Positions 29,586-40,903 of a stretch of DNA of 64,000 nt are shown one piece after another. The DNA is taken from NCBI GenBank assembly GCA_024397935.1, contig CP073743.1, positions 434,001 to 498,000 of the forward strand, read 5' to 3'. This DNA is from a bacterium SCSIO 12844. Lineage in GTDB: Bacteria > Pseudomonadota > Gammaproteobacteria > Francisellales > Francisellaceae. The notes beneath the pieces are model-generated. The model was not told where the DNA came from. It worked only from the letters and a program-made list of their open reading frames with translations, and ran no database searches. A program made the translations under genes and the position numbers. Every line of letters begins with the position of its first letter. The stretch's first letter is position 1.

Positions 29586-29999
29586 ATGTTACCTAAATTA
29601 GCATTTACTGGTGAGTATATATATCAAACTGAAATTGATGTTAGAGTACTAGATTTAAATATGGGTGGACATTTAAGTAATGATAAAGTCTTAAATTACT
29701 TAACTGAGGTTAGTGAGCGCTTTTTACAATCTAAAGGATTTAAATTAACTAATATAAATGGTTGTACTTTAGTATTTAGTGCAAGTTATATTCGTTTTAG
29801 AAAGGAGGTTTTCTATCCTGAGAAATTAACAGTTAAGTTAGGTATTATGGAGATTACTAAAACACGGGTATTTTTTTATTATTCAATTGAAAATAGCCAA
29901 GATCAACTAACTCATCAAGCTGTAATTGAAACAGCTTTAGTTAATAATCAAAGTGGTAAGTTAGAGAAGGCAGAGATGGTTAAGAATTATTTATTATAA
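29586..29999 (+). CDS. Hot-dog fold thioesterase (4HBT/YbgC-like)
   Basis: 137 residues. Residues about 17-40 match the hot-dog motif around the catalytic Asp and active-site helix (LDLNMGGHLSNDKVLNYLTE, compare Asp-x-x-GHxNNxxY). Such enzymes cleave short acyl-CoA or acyl-ACP esters; the substrate is unknown. Its last 6 bases overlap the convergent protease-like gene. Confidence 0.8.
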   Translation: MLPKLAFTGEYIYQTEIDVRVLDLNMGGHLSNDKVLNYLTEVSERFLQSKGFKLTNINGCTLVFSASYIRFRKEVFYPEKLTVKLGIMEITKTRVFFYYSIENSQDQLTHQAVIETALVNNQSGKLEKAEMVKNYLL

Positions 30000-31313
30000 T
30001 TCAACACCAAATGATTGCTCAGGTTGTAATTTATCTAAGTATTCTTGAAATAATTTAGGTGGATTTTGTTCAATTTTACCACGCTCATCAGAACTAAGTT
30101 GATTATATGACTTATATTCTTCTTGTTGCAACTGCCATGCTAATTTTTCATCTAGGTTTTTTTGATTGTTGCGGATGTCTGGGTTTTGTCTATGTACCTT
30201 TTCTTGCTGCTCAGAAGTTAGTTTACTAAGTGCAGTGTTAGTTAGCTGTACATTTTCTATAATCTCAGAATAAGCATTTTCAAGTTCTTTATATGATTGA
30301 TAAGTTCTATCTGCTTTATCTTCTAATGCAGAAGCTATTTTAACTGTTTGGCTATTTACAAGGCCACTTAGATTCTCTGTGAATTTTTGATAAGCTTCAG
30401 GTGCTTTTTCTTTTGCAATTTTAGTGACCAATTCTGTATGTGTTTTAGGCTCGTAATCAACATCTACTTTTGTTTCATAAGCATTAATAACATGTGTAGC
30501 ACAGTCGAAATTATTTGTTTGTTCTTCTGTTGACCAGTATTCAGGTTCTTCAACATCAGGGTTATCAATTTCTTTTAGTAAATCATGACTTTTTTCAAGT
30601 ATGGTTTGTTGTCTCGGGGTTAATTGATTATCTGGCTGTTTAAAAGGTTGTGAATCTTGAATAGTCCAATCAGTTTGGTTTGCTTCACGTTGTAGATAAA
30701 ACCAATGTCCATCTTCAATGCAAGGTATAAAGACTGTTTTATCTTCATTTTCTGCAATTAATTGTTGCAAAGTTGTATCATGCTCATAGTCAAAAGTAGA
30801 AACTGAAATGGGTTTACTAATAAGAATATCATTATTCTCTGTACCATGATTTGGTAATAAAGTTTCCATATCTTTAACAGTAAATAAAGTTTGCGTATTT
30901 AAATTACCAGTTTTTTGTAATTCATCAGCAACACTAAGATAAGCTTGCGCGTGCTGATTAATTAGACCTGTATTAGCTTTTTCTAGTTCAAGTTGTAGTT
31001 GTAATTGCCATTGCATTAGCTGCTTATGTTTTTCTTCAAAATTGTAGCGAAAGTCTGAAAAAATATCGTGAAAATTTTCTAAAAATTTTGCGCCTTTAGT
31101 AGCAGGTTCTATAGATAATAATTGATATAGTTCAATATTATATTGCTTACAAAATTGAGCAATATTCTTTTTATTTTCTTCAAGTTGTTTAATTAGTAGA
31201 GGATTGTTAGCAAGTTTTGCAAGCTCTAATAGGCCACCTTGTTCATCAGCTAACTCTACTGATGGAGTTAATTGCTTTTCTATTAGCTTTTGTTGCTCTG
31301 GACTTAATGGCAT
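29994..31313 (-). CDS. Candidate CE-clan (Ulp1-like) cysteine protease, effector-like
   Basis: 439 residues, no signal peptide. The central region has the catalytic order of Ulp1/SENP proteases: FIPCIEDGHWFYL (His203-Trp204), WTIQDS with Asp220 17 residues after His, then EQTNNFDCATHV with Gln265 and Cys271 6 residues apart. In yeast Ulp1 the His-Asp distance is 17 and the Gln-Cys distance 6. Residues 1-130 are helical and charged; 290-439 form a Glu/Gln/Lys-rich probable coiled coil. Bacterial relatives of this clan remove ubiquitin, NEDD8 or SUMO in host cells, or act as acetyltransferases. The target is unknown. The usual Gly after the catalytic Cys is Ala here. Confidence 0.65.
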   Translation of the reverse strand: MPLSPEQQKLIEKQLTPSVELADEQGGLLELAKLANNPLLIKQLEENKKNIAQFCKQYNIELYQLLSIEPATKGAKFLENFHDIFSDFRYNFEEKHKQLMQWQLQLQLELEKANTGLINQHAQAYLSVADELQKTGNLNTQTLFTVKDMETLLPNHGTENNDILISKPISVSTFDYEHDTTLQQLIAENEDKTVFIPCIEDGHWFYLQREANQTDWTIQDSQPFKQPDNQLTPRQQTILEKSHDLLKEIDNPDVEEPEYWSTEEQTNNFDCATHVINAYETKVDVDYEPKTHTELVTKIAKEKAPEAYQKFTENLSGLVNSQTVKIASALEDKADRTYQSYKELENAYSEIIENVQLTNTALSKLTSEQQEKVHRQNPDIRNNQKNLDEKLAWQLQQEEYKSYNQLSSDERGKIEQNPPKLFQEYLDKLQPEQSFGVEL

Positions 31314-31557
31314 ATCGCTCTACCTTAAAACTTTATAATTGAACTTATCATACCTTAATATAAATAACTAAATCTACTGATTGGTTTTTAATCATGTAAT
31401 CTTAATTAGGTATTAAATAACATTATACGTTGATTTGTAATAGGTAATATATCATAATTTGATGTAATAAATTTATATAGAAATTTCTAAAAAATTTAAG
31501 TAGAAACGTAATTTATCGCGTTTAAGCGAAGAACTATTCTATCAAAGAAAATATAAT

Positions 31558-32208
31558 TTAAACAGTTGCTTTTTCAAAAAAGCCTTCACCATAGTATTGA
31601 TGTACTTTGGTATAGAATGCTTCTGTCATTAACTGTTTGCGCCAGTTATTAAGATGTGGGTACTGATTTAGATCAATATCAATTAGATCAACTGGATCAA
31701 GACTTGCCAATAACTCAATATCCGCAATCGTCATATGATTACCTGCAATATAAGTATTATTCGTTAACTGTGCTTCAAGAATAGGTAGATGATTGCTTAA
31801 AAACTGATGGCCTTCTTCCATAGAGCGGCTGTCAACTTCAATACCGATTTTATCAGCAAAGTATCGGTTAAATAAAACTTTACTAACATTTGTACCAATA
31901 TGTGATGCTGCAAAGTCTAACCATTGATTAACTAAAGCTTGTTGTTGTAAATCAGATGGGTAGTAGTTTGTGTTATGGACTTTTTCAGCTAGATAGCGAA
32001 CAATCGCATTACTTTCAAATAATGTAAAATCACCATCTTCAATCACAGGGACTTTGCCTGCTGGATGACGTTTGATATGAGCTTCAGATTTATGCTCACC
32101 TTTCCATGGGTTTAATGCGACAAATTCATACTCAAGATTAAACAAATTAAGTGCAAATCTAACCTTATTAGTTGGAAATGATAAATTAAATCCATAAAGT
32201 TTTATCAT
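31558..32208 (-). CDS. Glutathione S-transferase family protein
   Basis: 216 residues. N-terminal thioredoxin-like domain with the glutathione-binding cis-Pro and ES pair (GKVPVIEDGDFTLFESNAIVRYL, described here in parts: GKVPVIEDG then FESNAI), then an all-helical C-terminal domain with IADIELLASL. Cytosolic; conjugates glutathione to electrophiles or acts in redox repair. Glutathione synthesis is supported by gshA nearby. Confidence 0.88.
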   Translation of the reverse strand: MIKLYGFNLSFPTNKVRFALNLFNLEYEFVALNPWKGEHKSEAHIKRHPAGKVPVIEDGDFTLFESNAIVRYLAEKVHNTNYYPSDLQQQALVNQWLDFAASHIGTNVSKVLFNRYFADKIGIEVDSRSMEEGHQFLSNHLPILEAQLTNNTYIAGNHMTIADIELLASLDPVDLIDIDLNQYPHLNNWRKQLMTEAFYTKVHQYYGEGFFEKATV

Positions 32209-32355
32209 GATCCTATATCCTTAAATTAATATAAAACACGACACTACTTTACGTAACTTGCTTTTAATTTACAATGGCGATACAATGCTGCCTGAAAAAT
32301 CAATTTTGTATATTATTTGTTCTATTTTTAATACTTAAAGATTTATGGTGAACTA

Positions 32356-33570
32356 ATGCAGATGATAAAACATTTAAGCTTAATACTCTGTATTGTATTA
32401 ACCGATATTGCCGTTGAAATTAATATCGATAGTTATTTTCCATCGGTACCACATATGGCTGAAAGCTTTGGCGTATCAATTGGTGCTGTACAGATTGGTT
32501 ATGCCACATTTCAAATTGCTTGTGCATTGGGTGTTTTTATTTTTGGTCTTTTAGCAATACAAGTTGAAAAGCGTCGATTAACTTTAATTGCCTTAGTAAT
32601 TTTAATTGTCTCACTGATTGGTGTATCAGTTATTAATCATATTTATTTGTTTTATATTTTACGTTTTATTACAGGCTTTGCTGTCGGCGGTATTATCTCT
32701 GTGACTTCAGTCATTATGACAGAGGTTTTTAGTGGTAAAGATATTGCAAAGGTAGGATCAATTTTAATGATGATATTGGCAGTTGTGCCAGCTGCTGCAC
32801 CTTTTTTAGGGGGGGTGGTTGAAAGTTCAACTCATATTTGGCAGCTAAATTTTATTATTCCTATGATAATTTGTGCATTCGTTTTTCTGCTTGTGTGTTG
32901 GAAGTTATCAACCTATCCACCAGAAAATGATGTTCAAACGCTGAAACTAATGCTAAGAGATTATATTGCGCCATTAAGTGACCGTGCTGTTTGGTTTGTT
33001 ATTTGTAATATTTTAGGTTTTGGCTGGATATTATTTTATATGACAATATCGCCAGAGTTATATCAAGTTCATTTTGGCCTATCAGCTTATGACTATGGTA
33101 ATTTAAGTTTAGGTATGATCGTTGTTTTTTTCTTAGCGCCATTGTTAAATATTTTGTTGCTTAAATTTATGAGCTTAAGAAATATTATTTTTATAGGCAT
33201 TTTTATTATGCTAATTTGTAGTGCTGTCGGGCTTTATTTACACTTAGAGTCACTCTATGTGGTATATAGTATTTTAGTTATTTTCTTATTTGGCTTATCT
33301 TTAGTTAGAAGTAACCTATATGCTGTATCAACGGAGTATTATTCAAGAAAAGAGAATATGGCAAGTATTTATCTATTATTAGTGATTTTGATCTCGCCAA
33401 TTTTTAGTTACTATGGTGCGTACTATCGAATTAATGAAGTAGTTGATATTTATCAGGTTGCGCTTTATTTTACCCTAGCCTTATTAATGACATTTTTATT
33501 GAATTTATGGTGGTCAAATAAGAAAAAAGATAATTGTGATTCAAAGCAATTAGACTTAGCGGCAAACTGA
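32356..33570 (+). CDS. MFS drug transporter, Bcr/CflA-like
   Basis: 404 residues, 12 helices. DSYFPSVPHMAESF after helix 1 matches the D-x-Y-x-P-x-x-P pattern of Bcr/CflA multidrug exporters, and the MFS loop between helices 2 and 3 follows. The start is ATG 32356 (4 bases after GGTGA) or the ATG at 32362 (10 bases). Likely a proton-driven exporter; substrate unknown. The 3' end overlaps gshA by 15 bases on the opposite strand. Confidence 0.82.
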   Translation: MQMIKHLSLILCIVLTDIAVEINIDSYFPSVPHMAESFGVSIGAVQIGYATFQIACALGVFIFGLLAIQVEKRRLTLIALVILIVSLIGVSVINHIYLFYILRFITGFAVGGIISVTSVIMTEVFSGKDIAKVGSILMMILAVVPAAAPFLGGVVESSTHIWQLNFIIPMIICAFVFLLVCWKLSTYPPENDVQTLKLMLRDYIAPLSDRAVWFVICNILGFGWILFYMTISPELYQVHFGLSAYDYGNLSLGMIVVFFLAPLLNILLLKFMSLRNIIFIGIFIMLICSAVGLYLHLESLYVVYSILVIFLFGLSLVRSNLYAVSTEYYSRKENMASIYLLLVILISPIFSYYGAYYRINEVVDIYQVALYFTLALLMTFLLNLWWSNKKKDNCDSKQLDLAAN

Positions 33571-35103
33571 AGCATAATAGCGTTGGATATAAGATTCAAA
33601 TGCCCCTTCTTCTTTTGTTTCAAGTAATTTTAATGCCTCTTGAGAATCTGATACTTCACGCTTAAGCTTAGCGAGTAGATTTAAGGGTAATTTAGTTTCA
33701 AGTAATGATTGTTGATGTTGATAAGCTTGATTAAGCATCCAATCTTCTGTATTAAGTTTACTTTGTTTAATTGAATTAATTAACATTGCTGAAGGTGTTT
33801 TTTCAACATCATTTAATTTTTCGATTTGTGCATAGACAGCTGATTGGTAATGGTTAGTAGCATTTGTTTGATCCCATTTTTCAGCGATTAAAAGACATTC
33901 ATTTAATATAAGATGAGCCCAATCTTTTAATAATATGTCATTTGAGTTTTTATGTAGTTTTAGTTGTGGGTTACGTCCATAATTAGCGACTAATGCAAAA
34001 TTTTCTTTGGCAATTTGAATCATTGATTTGGAATATATTGGTGCTTCAGCTAATAAGCAATAAAGGAAAAATACATCCAAAAAGTGTGCGCTTTGAAGAT
34101 CAATTCCTAATGGCATAAAGGGATTAATATCTAATGTACGTAGCTCTATATAGCTAACACCACGTTTAGATAAGGCGCAAGCAGGGCGTTCACAACGATG
34201 GACAATTTGTTTGGGGCGTATGGGGTTATAATATTCATTTTCAATTTGTAAGATACAATCATTTAATTGTTTATAGCCATAGTTTTTATCTAAAACACCA
34301 AGTTGAGTATAGTCAGAAAATGGTATTTGTGTTGCTTTAACTAAGTCATTGACATAACTTTTAATATCTCGATAAGAAATATTTAAATCCTTTTGTGCAT
34401 GACTTTGATAACCAAATTCACTCATGCGAAGACAGGTTGCATATTTATGATAATAGTATTGGCTGTCAAATTCTTGTAATTTATGTTGATTATTAACAGA
34501 TGTTTTCGCAATAATCGGCGTTGCGCCAAATAAATAGGGCAATAGCCAAGCGTTTTGATAGAACTTTCTTATTAAGCGAAAATAATACTTATTTTTATAG
34601 TATTGTAATGTATGTTCACTATGACCATTTTCAGGGATAAGTTGGCTAAGAAATTCATCAGGAAAAGAAAAATTATAATGAATGCCTGCAATTATTTGCA
34701 TAACTTTACCATAACGTATTGCTAAACCTCGGCGGTATATATGTTTCATCATACCTGAGTTTGAATGGCCAAAATCAGCAATTTTAATTTCATCTTCACA
34801 AGTCTTAGGCGGCATACTCATAGGCCAGAGTAATTCACTATGTTCAAGGTTTTGATAAGTGAAGTTTAAATAGGTTTCTAAGCTTTCAAATAATGATGAA
34901 TAGCTCTCAAAGGGCTCAGTAATGAGTTCAAGTAACCCTTCAGAGTAATCAACTGTAATATTAGGGTGAGTTAATTTTTCACCTAGTTTTTTACTGTGAT
35001 TGCTTTGTGCAACATTGCCTTTAGGAGTAACTCTTAAAGCCTCACGTTCAATGCCACGTTTAATAGAATCTAATGTTTTAAAGTCAAGGTCAGAGAGATT
35101 CAT
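33556..35103 (-). CDS. gshA: Glutamate-cysteine ligase (class I)
   Basis: 515 residues, E. coli GshA 518. IKRGIEREALRVTPKG at the N-terminus is the class I signature (the first ATP/Mg2+ site), followed by THPNITVDYSEGLLELITEP and YIELRTLDINPFMPLGI. It makes gamma-glutamylcysteine, the first step of glutathione synthesis. gshB is not in the window. AAGGCG precedes the start. Confidence 0.95.
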   Translation of the reverse strand: MNLSDLDFKTLDSIKRGIEREALRVTPKGNVAQSNHSKKLGEKLTHPNITVDYSEGLLELITEPFESYSSLFESLETYLNFTYQNLEHSELLWPMSMPPKTCEDEIKIADFGHSNSGMMKHIYRRGLAIRYGKVMQIIAGIHYNFSFPDEFLSQLIPENGHSEHTLQYYKNKYYFRLIRKFYQNAWLLPYLFGATPIIAKTSVNNQHKLQEFDSQYYYHKYATCLRMSEFGYQSHAQKDLNISYRDIKSYVNDLVKATQIPFSDYTQLGVLDKNYGYKQLNDCILQIENEYYNPIRPKQIVHRCERPACALSKRGVSYIELRTLDINPFMPLGIDLQSAHFLDVFFLYCLLAEAPIYSKSMIQIAKENFALVANYGRNPQLKLHKNSNDILLKDWAHLILNECLLIAEKWDQTNATNHYQSAVYAQIEKLNDVEKTPSAMLINSIKQSKLNTEDWMLNQAYQHQQSLLETKLPLNLLAKLKREVSDSQEALKLLETKEEGAFESYIQRYYASVCR

Positions 35104-35150
35104 AATAATTCGCCTTATGCAAAATAATTGATATTTAGCAAATGGAGACG

Positions 35151-36485
35151 CTATCGACTAAATTCAAGGGCAAGGGCTGGTGTTTCATAAATAAATTTAC
35201 CATTTAAATATAATAATTCACCATTAACCATAGTCATTTGAACGGTCCCATGTAAATCAATACCAGAAAACGGGTTCCATTTACACTTATAAAAACTGCC
35301 TTCATCGGTAACTGACTGAACTTTTTCAGGGTCAACTAATACAAGATCAGCATAATAGCCTTCACGGATAAAGCCTCGATCTTTAACTTGATAAACAATT
35401 GCAGGGTTATGCGCTGTTTTTTGCACAATTTGCTCAATACTAAAAACGCCTTGGTGTACAAGTTCAAATAGAGATGGCAAAGCATGTTGTACTAGTGGTA
35501 ATCCAGCTGGTGCTTGAAAATAAGTATTATTTTTTTCATCCTTTGTATGTGGGGCATGATCTGTTGCAATAATATCAATTAAATTAGAGTTAATGGCATC
35601 TCGTAAGGTGTTGCGATCATTAATTGTTTTAATTGAAGGGTTGCATTTAATTAAGCTACCTTTGCTTTCATAGTCTTGGTCATTAAAAAATAAGTGATGA
35701 ACACAGGCTTCTGCAGTAATTTGTTTTTTCTCCAAGGGAATTGATGAATCAAATAAACTCATTTCTTTAGCAGTAGTCAAATGTAGTACGTGTAGCTTAG
35801 TACCGTGGCGTTTGGCTAATTTTACAGCTAAAGAGGATGATTTAAAACAAGCGGCTTCTGAACGGATATCTTTATGGTATTTAAAAGGTATATCATCACC
35901 ATATTTTTCTTTATAAGCTTTTTCATTGAGAGTGATCATTGGTGTGTCTTCACAATGTGTAGCAATTAGGGTAGGGCTTGCAGCAAAAATATCGTTTAAT
36001 ATCTGTTCATCATTAACAAGCATATTACCGGTTGATGCACCCATAAATACTTTAACACCAGCAATTCTGCTTCGATCAGCTGATTTAATTGATTCTAAGT
36101 TATTGTTACTAGCACCTAAATAGAAGGCATAATTTGCTAGCGATTTATATTTAGCTCGATTTAATTTATCTTCAATCGCCTGCATATCAAGCGTTGGTGG
36201 TGTAACATTGGGCATTTCCATATAGGAAGTAATACCACCGGCAATGGCCGCTTTTGACTCACTTTGGATATCACCTTTATGGGTTAACCCAGGCTCCCTA
36301 AAATGAACTTGATCATCAATCATACCAGGTATAATATATTTTCCTAATGCATCAATAATCGTTGCATGGGTTGATGTAATATGTGGTGCTATTTTTTCGA
36401 TTCGTCCATTTTTAACTTTAATATCAGTTTCAATTTGCTTGCCTTCATTGACGATAATGGCATTTTTAATAATATATGCGCTCAT
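35151..36485 (-). CDS. pyrC: Dihydroorotase
   Basis: 444 residues. The metal-site strand is IDDQVHFREPG, where the first His of the usual HxH is Gln, a form I associate with one class of bacterial dihydroorotases. GVKVFMGAST carries the candidate carboxylated Lys, THCEDTP and LHVLHLTTA supply metal His residues, and ATDHAPH the catalytic Asp. It closes N-carbamoyl-aspartate to dihydroorotate in pyrimidine synthesis. Allantoinase or hydantoinase relatives are the alternatives. It starts 47 bases before gshA on the same strand. Confidence 0.85.
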   Translation of the reverse strand: MSAYIIKNAIIVNEGKQIETDIKVKNGRIEKIAPHITSTHATIIDALGKYIIPGMIDDQVHFREPGLTHKGDIQSESKAAIAGGITSYMEMPNVTPPTLDMQAIEDKLNRAKYKSLANYAFYLGASNNNLESIKSADRSRIAGVKVFMGASTGNMLVNDEQILNDIFAASPTLIATHCEDTPMITLNEKAYKEKYGDDIPFKYHKDIRSEAACFKSSSLAVKLAKRHGTKLHVLHLTTAKEMSLFDSSIPLEKKQITAEACVHHLFFNDQDYESKGSLIKCNPSIKTINDRNTLRDAINSNLIDIIATDHAPHTKDEKNNTYFQAPAGLPLVQHALPSLFELVHQGVFSIEQIVQKTAHNPAIVYQVKDRGFIREGYYADLVLVDPEKVQSVTDEGSFYKCKWNPFSGIDLHGTVQMTMVNGELLYLNGKFIYETPALALEFSR

Positions 36486-36649
36486 GATTTTCCTACAGTA
36501 TAAATACAGCTAAATTTGTTAAATATATTATACTCGTTATAGATGTTAATTGTAATTCATAGCAGAAACAAAACGGCCTCTAAGGTTGAATTTTAAGTTT
36601 AAGAAGAATTAAGATAGAGTATCTTTTGAGAGTAAAGTGAGGTAGATAA

Positions 36650-39130
36650 ATGAAAGGGCAAGAGCATGTGGAAGTTTTTTTAGTTGATGCAATGCGCTGT
36701 TCATCCTGTGTGGCAAAAATTGAAACGGCAGTTGGTGGGTTAGATGGTGTTAAATTTGTTAATGTTAATTTAATGGAAAAAGAGGTAACTATCTCAGGTG
36801 GTAATCGAGACTTAATAATTAAAAAATTAACAGATTTAGGTTATCCAGCAAAGCTAAAACAAACACCTCAAGTAAAAGGTGTGCAATTTTCAATTAATAA
36901 TATGTCTTGTTCAAGTTGTGTTGCTAAAATTGAAAATGCCTTATCCAAAGTCAATGGTGTGACAGCGGTCAATGTAAATTTTGTTGAGAAATTTGCTAAA
37001 GTAGAAGGTGATTTTAAAGCCAGTGATATTTTATTTGAATTAGAAAACCTCGGTTATCCTGCTACTGTAATTAAAGCAAATGATTTAGATCAGATTACAT
37101 CTCGAAAAAAATCAGCTAAAGCTGAAATTAGGCATAGTTATTATAGAGCGATCATCGCATTTATTATGGGTTTATTTTTATTTATTCCAGATATGCTTGC
37201 GATGCTTTCAGACAAAATAGAGATCTTTCCTTCATTTTATCACCATACAAAAGGCATATTTAATATAGACCCTTATCCTTTTTGGCTTGTGATGTTAATT
37301 TTAGTTTTGGCTGTGATGATTTATTCAGGGGGACAGTATTACCAAGGTGCTTGGAAACAGTTTAAACATCGTTCATCAAATATGGATACCTTAATTGCCT
37401 TAGGTACAGGTGCTGCATTTCTCTATTCAGCTTTAGTGATACTATTTTCTAAATGGTTGCCAAAAGAGATGTTATACATTTACCTGGATGCAGCGGTTTT
37501 AATCCTCGCATTTGTTAATTTTGGTCATGCCTTAGAGACAAAAGCTAAAGGGAGAACTTCAGAGGCCATTGAAAAACTAGTTGGCTTAAAACCAAAAACG
37601 GCAATCGTATTACAAGGTGATAAGGAAGTTGAGCTAGATGTTGATTTACTATCGCTTGGTGACTGTGTATTAGTCAAACCAGGCGAAAAATTACCAGTTG
37701 ATGGTGTTGTGATTGATGGTGAAAGCTCAGTGAATGAGTCAATGCTCACAGGTGAATCATTACCTGTTACTAAAAGAATAGATGATGAAGTCTATCAAGG
37801 CACGATTAATTTAAATGGTATATTAACAGTTCAGATTAAAACAGATATGGCTGAAACACAGCTAGCTAAAATTATTGATTTGGTTCGACAAGCCCAAAGT
37901 TCAAAACCGCAAATTGCAAGATTAGTTGATACGATAGCAGCGGGTTTTGTACCGATTGTAATCGGTATTGCTTTTATTACATTTGCACTGTGGCTTGGTA
38001 CAAGTTTGCCACATGCGGTAACTGCTGCAATTAGTGTTTTAGTTATAGCTTGCCCATGTGCCTTAGGTTTAGGGACGCCAATTGCTATGATGATTGGTAT
38101 GGGAAAATCTGCAGAGTATGGTGTGTTAGTAAGAAATGCGCAAGCTTTGCAATCTGCAAGTAAGCTTAATATGATTGTTTTTGATAAAACAGGAACATTA
38201 ACTGAAGGTAAGCCTGAGGTAACAGAGGTGCACTGGCAAGGGGACAGCGATCAAAGTAAAGCCTTAAATTATTTATATCAAATAGAAAAGTATTCAGAGC
38301 ACCCATTAGCTCAAGCTATTTGTCAATATATTGAAACAAAGGAGACTGCCATTAGTCCAGTTGATTTAAAAGGCTTTCAAGCAATTTCTGGGCGCGGTGT
38401 TAAAGGATTGATCAATCAAGAACCAATCTTTATTGGCAACGAAAAATTAATGCTAGATGCTAAAGTTCAGTTAAGTGATGAACAAAAGTCACTATCTATA
38501 TCACTAGCTGAAAGTGGTGCAACCTCTATTTTCGTTGGTTTAAATGGCAAAGTGATTTTAACCTTAGCAATTACAGATCCAATTAAACCAGAAGCCAAAG
38601 AGATGATTAATTTGATACATTTAATGGGTATTAAAACGGCAATGATTTCAGGTGATTTATATCAAAGTGCACAGGCGGTGGCACAGAGTGTTGGCATAAA
38701 TACTGTATATGCTGAAGTATTGCCTGAAGATAAGTCAGCCTATATTAGACGATTACAAAATGAAAAATTAAATGTTGCTATGGTTGGTGATGGTATTAAT
38801 GATGCGCCAGCCTTATCTCAAGCTCAAGTGGGTTTTGCAATTGGTTCAGGAACTGATGTAGCTATTGAAAGTGCTGATATTACCTTATCCAGTGATAATT
38901 TATATTCGATTAAAAATGCGATTGTGTTTTCACGTAAAATTATGCGTAATATTAAACAAAACCTATTTGGTGCATTAATTTATAATGTCATTGCCATCCC
39001 AGTTGCAGCTGGTGTTCTTTATCCATTTTTTGGCATCTTACTTAGCCCAATAATTGCTTCTGTTGCAATGGCATTATCTTCAATTACTGTGGTACTAAAT
39101 GCATCAAGGTTAAGAAGGTTAAAACCTTAA
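36650..39130 (+). CDS. copA: Copper-exporting P1B-type ATPase CopA
   Basis: 826 residues. Two N-terminal heavy-metal domains with CSSC (Cys17/Cys20 and Cys87/Cys90), eight membrane segments, the TGES actuator motif (LTGESLPV), the intramembrane CPC (Cys468-Pro-Cys470), the phosphorylated Asp512 in DKTGTL, the P1B His-Pro (SEHPLA) and [15 protein letters not shown] with CSSC domains indicates Cu+ export. GAGG at 36639-36642 is 7 bases before the start. I see no CueR-type operator upstream. It converges on the GGDEF-EAL remnant with 2 bases between stops. Confidence 0.95.
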   Translation: MKGQEHVEVFLVDAMRCSSCVAKIETAVGGLDGVKFVNVNLMEKEVTISGGNRDLIIKKLTDLGYPAKLKQTPQVKGVQFSINNMSCSSCVAKIENALSKVNGVTAVNVNFVEKFAKVEGDFKASDILFELENLGYPATVIKANDLDQITSRKKSAKAEIRHSYYRAIIAFIMGLFLFIPDMLAMLSDKIEIFPSFYHHTKGIFNIDPYPFWLVMLILVLAVMIYSGGQYYQGAWKQFKHRSSNMDTLIALGTGAAFLYSALVILFSKWLPKEMLYIYLDAAVLILAFVNFGHALETKAKGRTSEAIEKLVGLKPKTAIVLQGDKEVELDVDLLSLGDCVLVKPGEKLPVDGVVIDGESSVNESMLTGESLPVTKRIDDEVYQGTINLNGILTVQIKTDMAETQLAKIIDLVRQAQSSKPQIARLVDTIAAGFVPIVIGIAFITFALWLGTSLPHAVTAAISVLVIACPCALGLGTPIAMMIGMGKSAEYGVLVRNAQALQSASKLNMIVFDKTGTLTEGKPEVTEVHWQGDSDQSKALNYLYQIEKYSEHPLAQAICQYIETKETAISPVDLKGFQAISGRGVKGLINQEPIFIGNEKLMLDAKVQLSDEQKSLSISLAESGATSIFVGLNGKVILTLAITDPIKPEAKEMINLIHLMGIKTAMISGDLYQSAQAVAQSVGINTVYAEVLPEDKSAYIRRLQNEKLNVAMVGDGINDAPALSQAQVGFAIGSGTDVAIESADITLSSDNLYSIKNAIVFSRKIMRNIKQNLFGALIYNVIAIPVAAGVLYPFFGILLSPIIASVAMALSSITVVLNASRLRRLKP

Positions 39131-39132
39131 AA

Positions 39133-40903
39133 TTATTCATCTTTTACAATTAATTTCTCTGCATCTTTTGGTATTAGTGGCTTTGAAAAATAATATCCCT
39201 GAACAAAGTCACATGTCTCTTTAACTAATAAATCTAGTTGTGCTTTTGTTTCAACACCTTCAGCGACAACTTTAAGATTAAGTTTTCTTGCTAATGCAAT
39301 AAGAGAAGAGACAATACTATTATCAGCATCTTCAACACCTAAGCCTTGAATAAATGTTTTATCAATTTTAATCGTTGTAATGGGTAAGTATTTTAGATGC
39401 GAGATAGATGAGTAACCGGTACCAAAATCATCTAATGCATGTGATGTACCAAGTTTATGTAACTTATCTAGCATATGACCACCATGTTGCATAATGGCCA
39501 TTTCAGTAATTTCAAATTCAAACAATTGATAGGGTAATTGATACTGATCAATAATTTTACTAATGACTTTAAATAAATCTTCTTCAGTTAATTGTACAGG
39601 GGAGAGATTAATTGACATTTTATAGTTAAACTTTTTTGTATGATTCCACAGTGCTACTTGCTTACAAACAGTTTCTAAAACCCACTGGCCAATTGCGTGT
39701 ATCATGCCATTTTCTTCTGCAATGGGTATAAATTGATCAGGAGGTATTATGCCTAGTTTTTTATTCTTCCAGCGTATTAATGCTTCAAACCCATGTAGTT
39801 TACATTCAGGTAATGCATAAATAGGCTGATATACCATACTAAACTCATTATTTTTTAAAGCTTGTTTTAATTGCTGTTCAATGGTTAATTGTTGTATATG
39901 GTCTTTATGTAGATTAGTGGTTGCATAGGTGTAATTTATTTCACTAGAAGTTTTTGCTCGATACATTGCAATATCTGCATTTTTTATTAAATCAGTTTCA
40001 TTATCTGCAATCATTGGAAAACATGAAATACCAATGCTTGCACCAATAGTTGCACTATGACCGTCTAAATCATAGGGCTTGTTAAGCTCTTGAGTGATTT
40101 TCCAAGCAACAATACCTGCGGCATGCGTGCTTTTAATCTCATGTAAAATAACAGCAAATTCATCACCACCGATTCGTGCGACAAAGTCACCTTTTCTTAA
40201 ACTTTTTTTAAGTCGTAAAGCAACTTGTTTTAGTAGTAAATCACCAATTTGATGTCCTAATGTATCATTAACATTTTTAAACTTATCTAAATCAATAAAT
40301 AAAAGTGCTAGAATATGTTGATGTCTTTTAGCATGCGCCATTAACCTGTGTAATGTTTCTTCAAAATTTCGTCGATTTGGTATATCCGTTAATACATCAT
40401 TACTAGCAAGTTTTTTTAATAGTTCATTTTGTTGATGAATTTGCTCTATTAATAGTTTATTTTCAAGAATCAAGTCATGCATGGATGAAAGTTCTACTGA
40501 ATTAGTTTTTTGATTATTAACATTATTTTCACTACTTTCGTTAGTTGAAGTTAGTTTTTTTAATGTATTCATTTGATTATTTAATTCACTAAATAATTGA
40601 GACTTCTCAATAGTTGTTGAGACTGCGCGTTCAAAACCAGTGGATGTTAGTTTTTCAGTATTGAGTTTATCAAGTACATATTGATTTAACTCATCTGTTT
40701 GATTTTGGCCATCTTTTAGTAGATAAATAATGGGTATTTTTATATTGCTTGGATTTAAGTTTAATTTTAAAAACGCTTTAGTTTTATCAAAACCAAGTAA
40801 AATTGCAGCATAATGATTATTAGTTAATATTTGACTATTTAATTTTTCATTATTATAAGTGGTGATTTGATAAGATTTTGAGTGAGTATTAATTAATTTT
40901 TCT
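39133..40903 (-). pseudogene. GGDEF-EAL gene cut by an IS: C-terminal 97%
   Basis: The reading frame is open without interruption from 40903 (the IS target duplication) to the stop at 39133, but has no start at its 5' end. From the internal ATG at 40572 it would give 479 residues with an intact GGDEF (135-139), an inhibitory I-site RKGD (126-129) five residues before it, EAL (263-265) and DDFGTGYSS, so a bifunctional c-di-GMP cyclase/phosphodiesterase is predicted. The 110 codons upstream of that ATG look like a degenerate receiver-like domain. The missing 5' end lies at 48909-48961. No ribosome site precedes 40572, so expression of a shortened protein is uncertain. Confidence 0.88.
40895..40903 (+). 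repeat. 9-bp target duplication, half 1 of pair A
   Basis: AATTTTTCT, directly outside the left end of IS copy 1. Its partner is not on the other side of copy 1 but, in reverse complement, at 48953-48961 beside copy 2. Confidence 0.85.
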
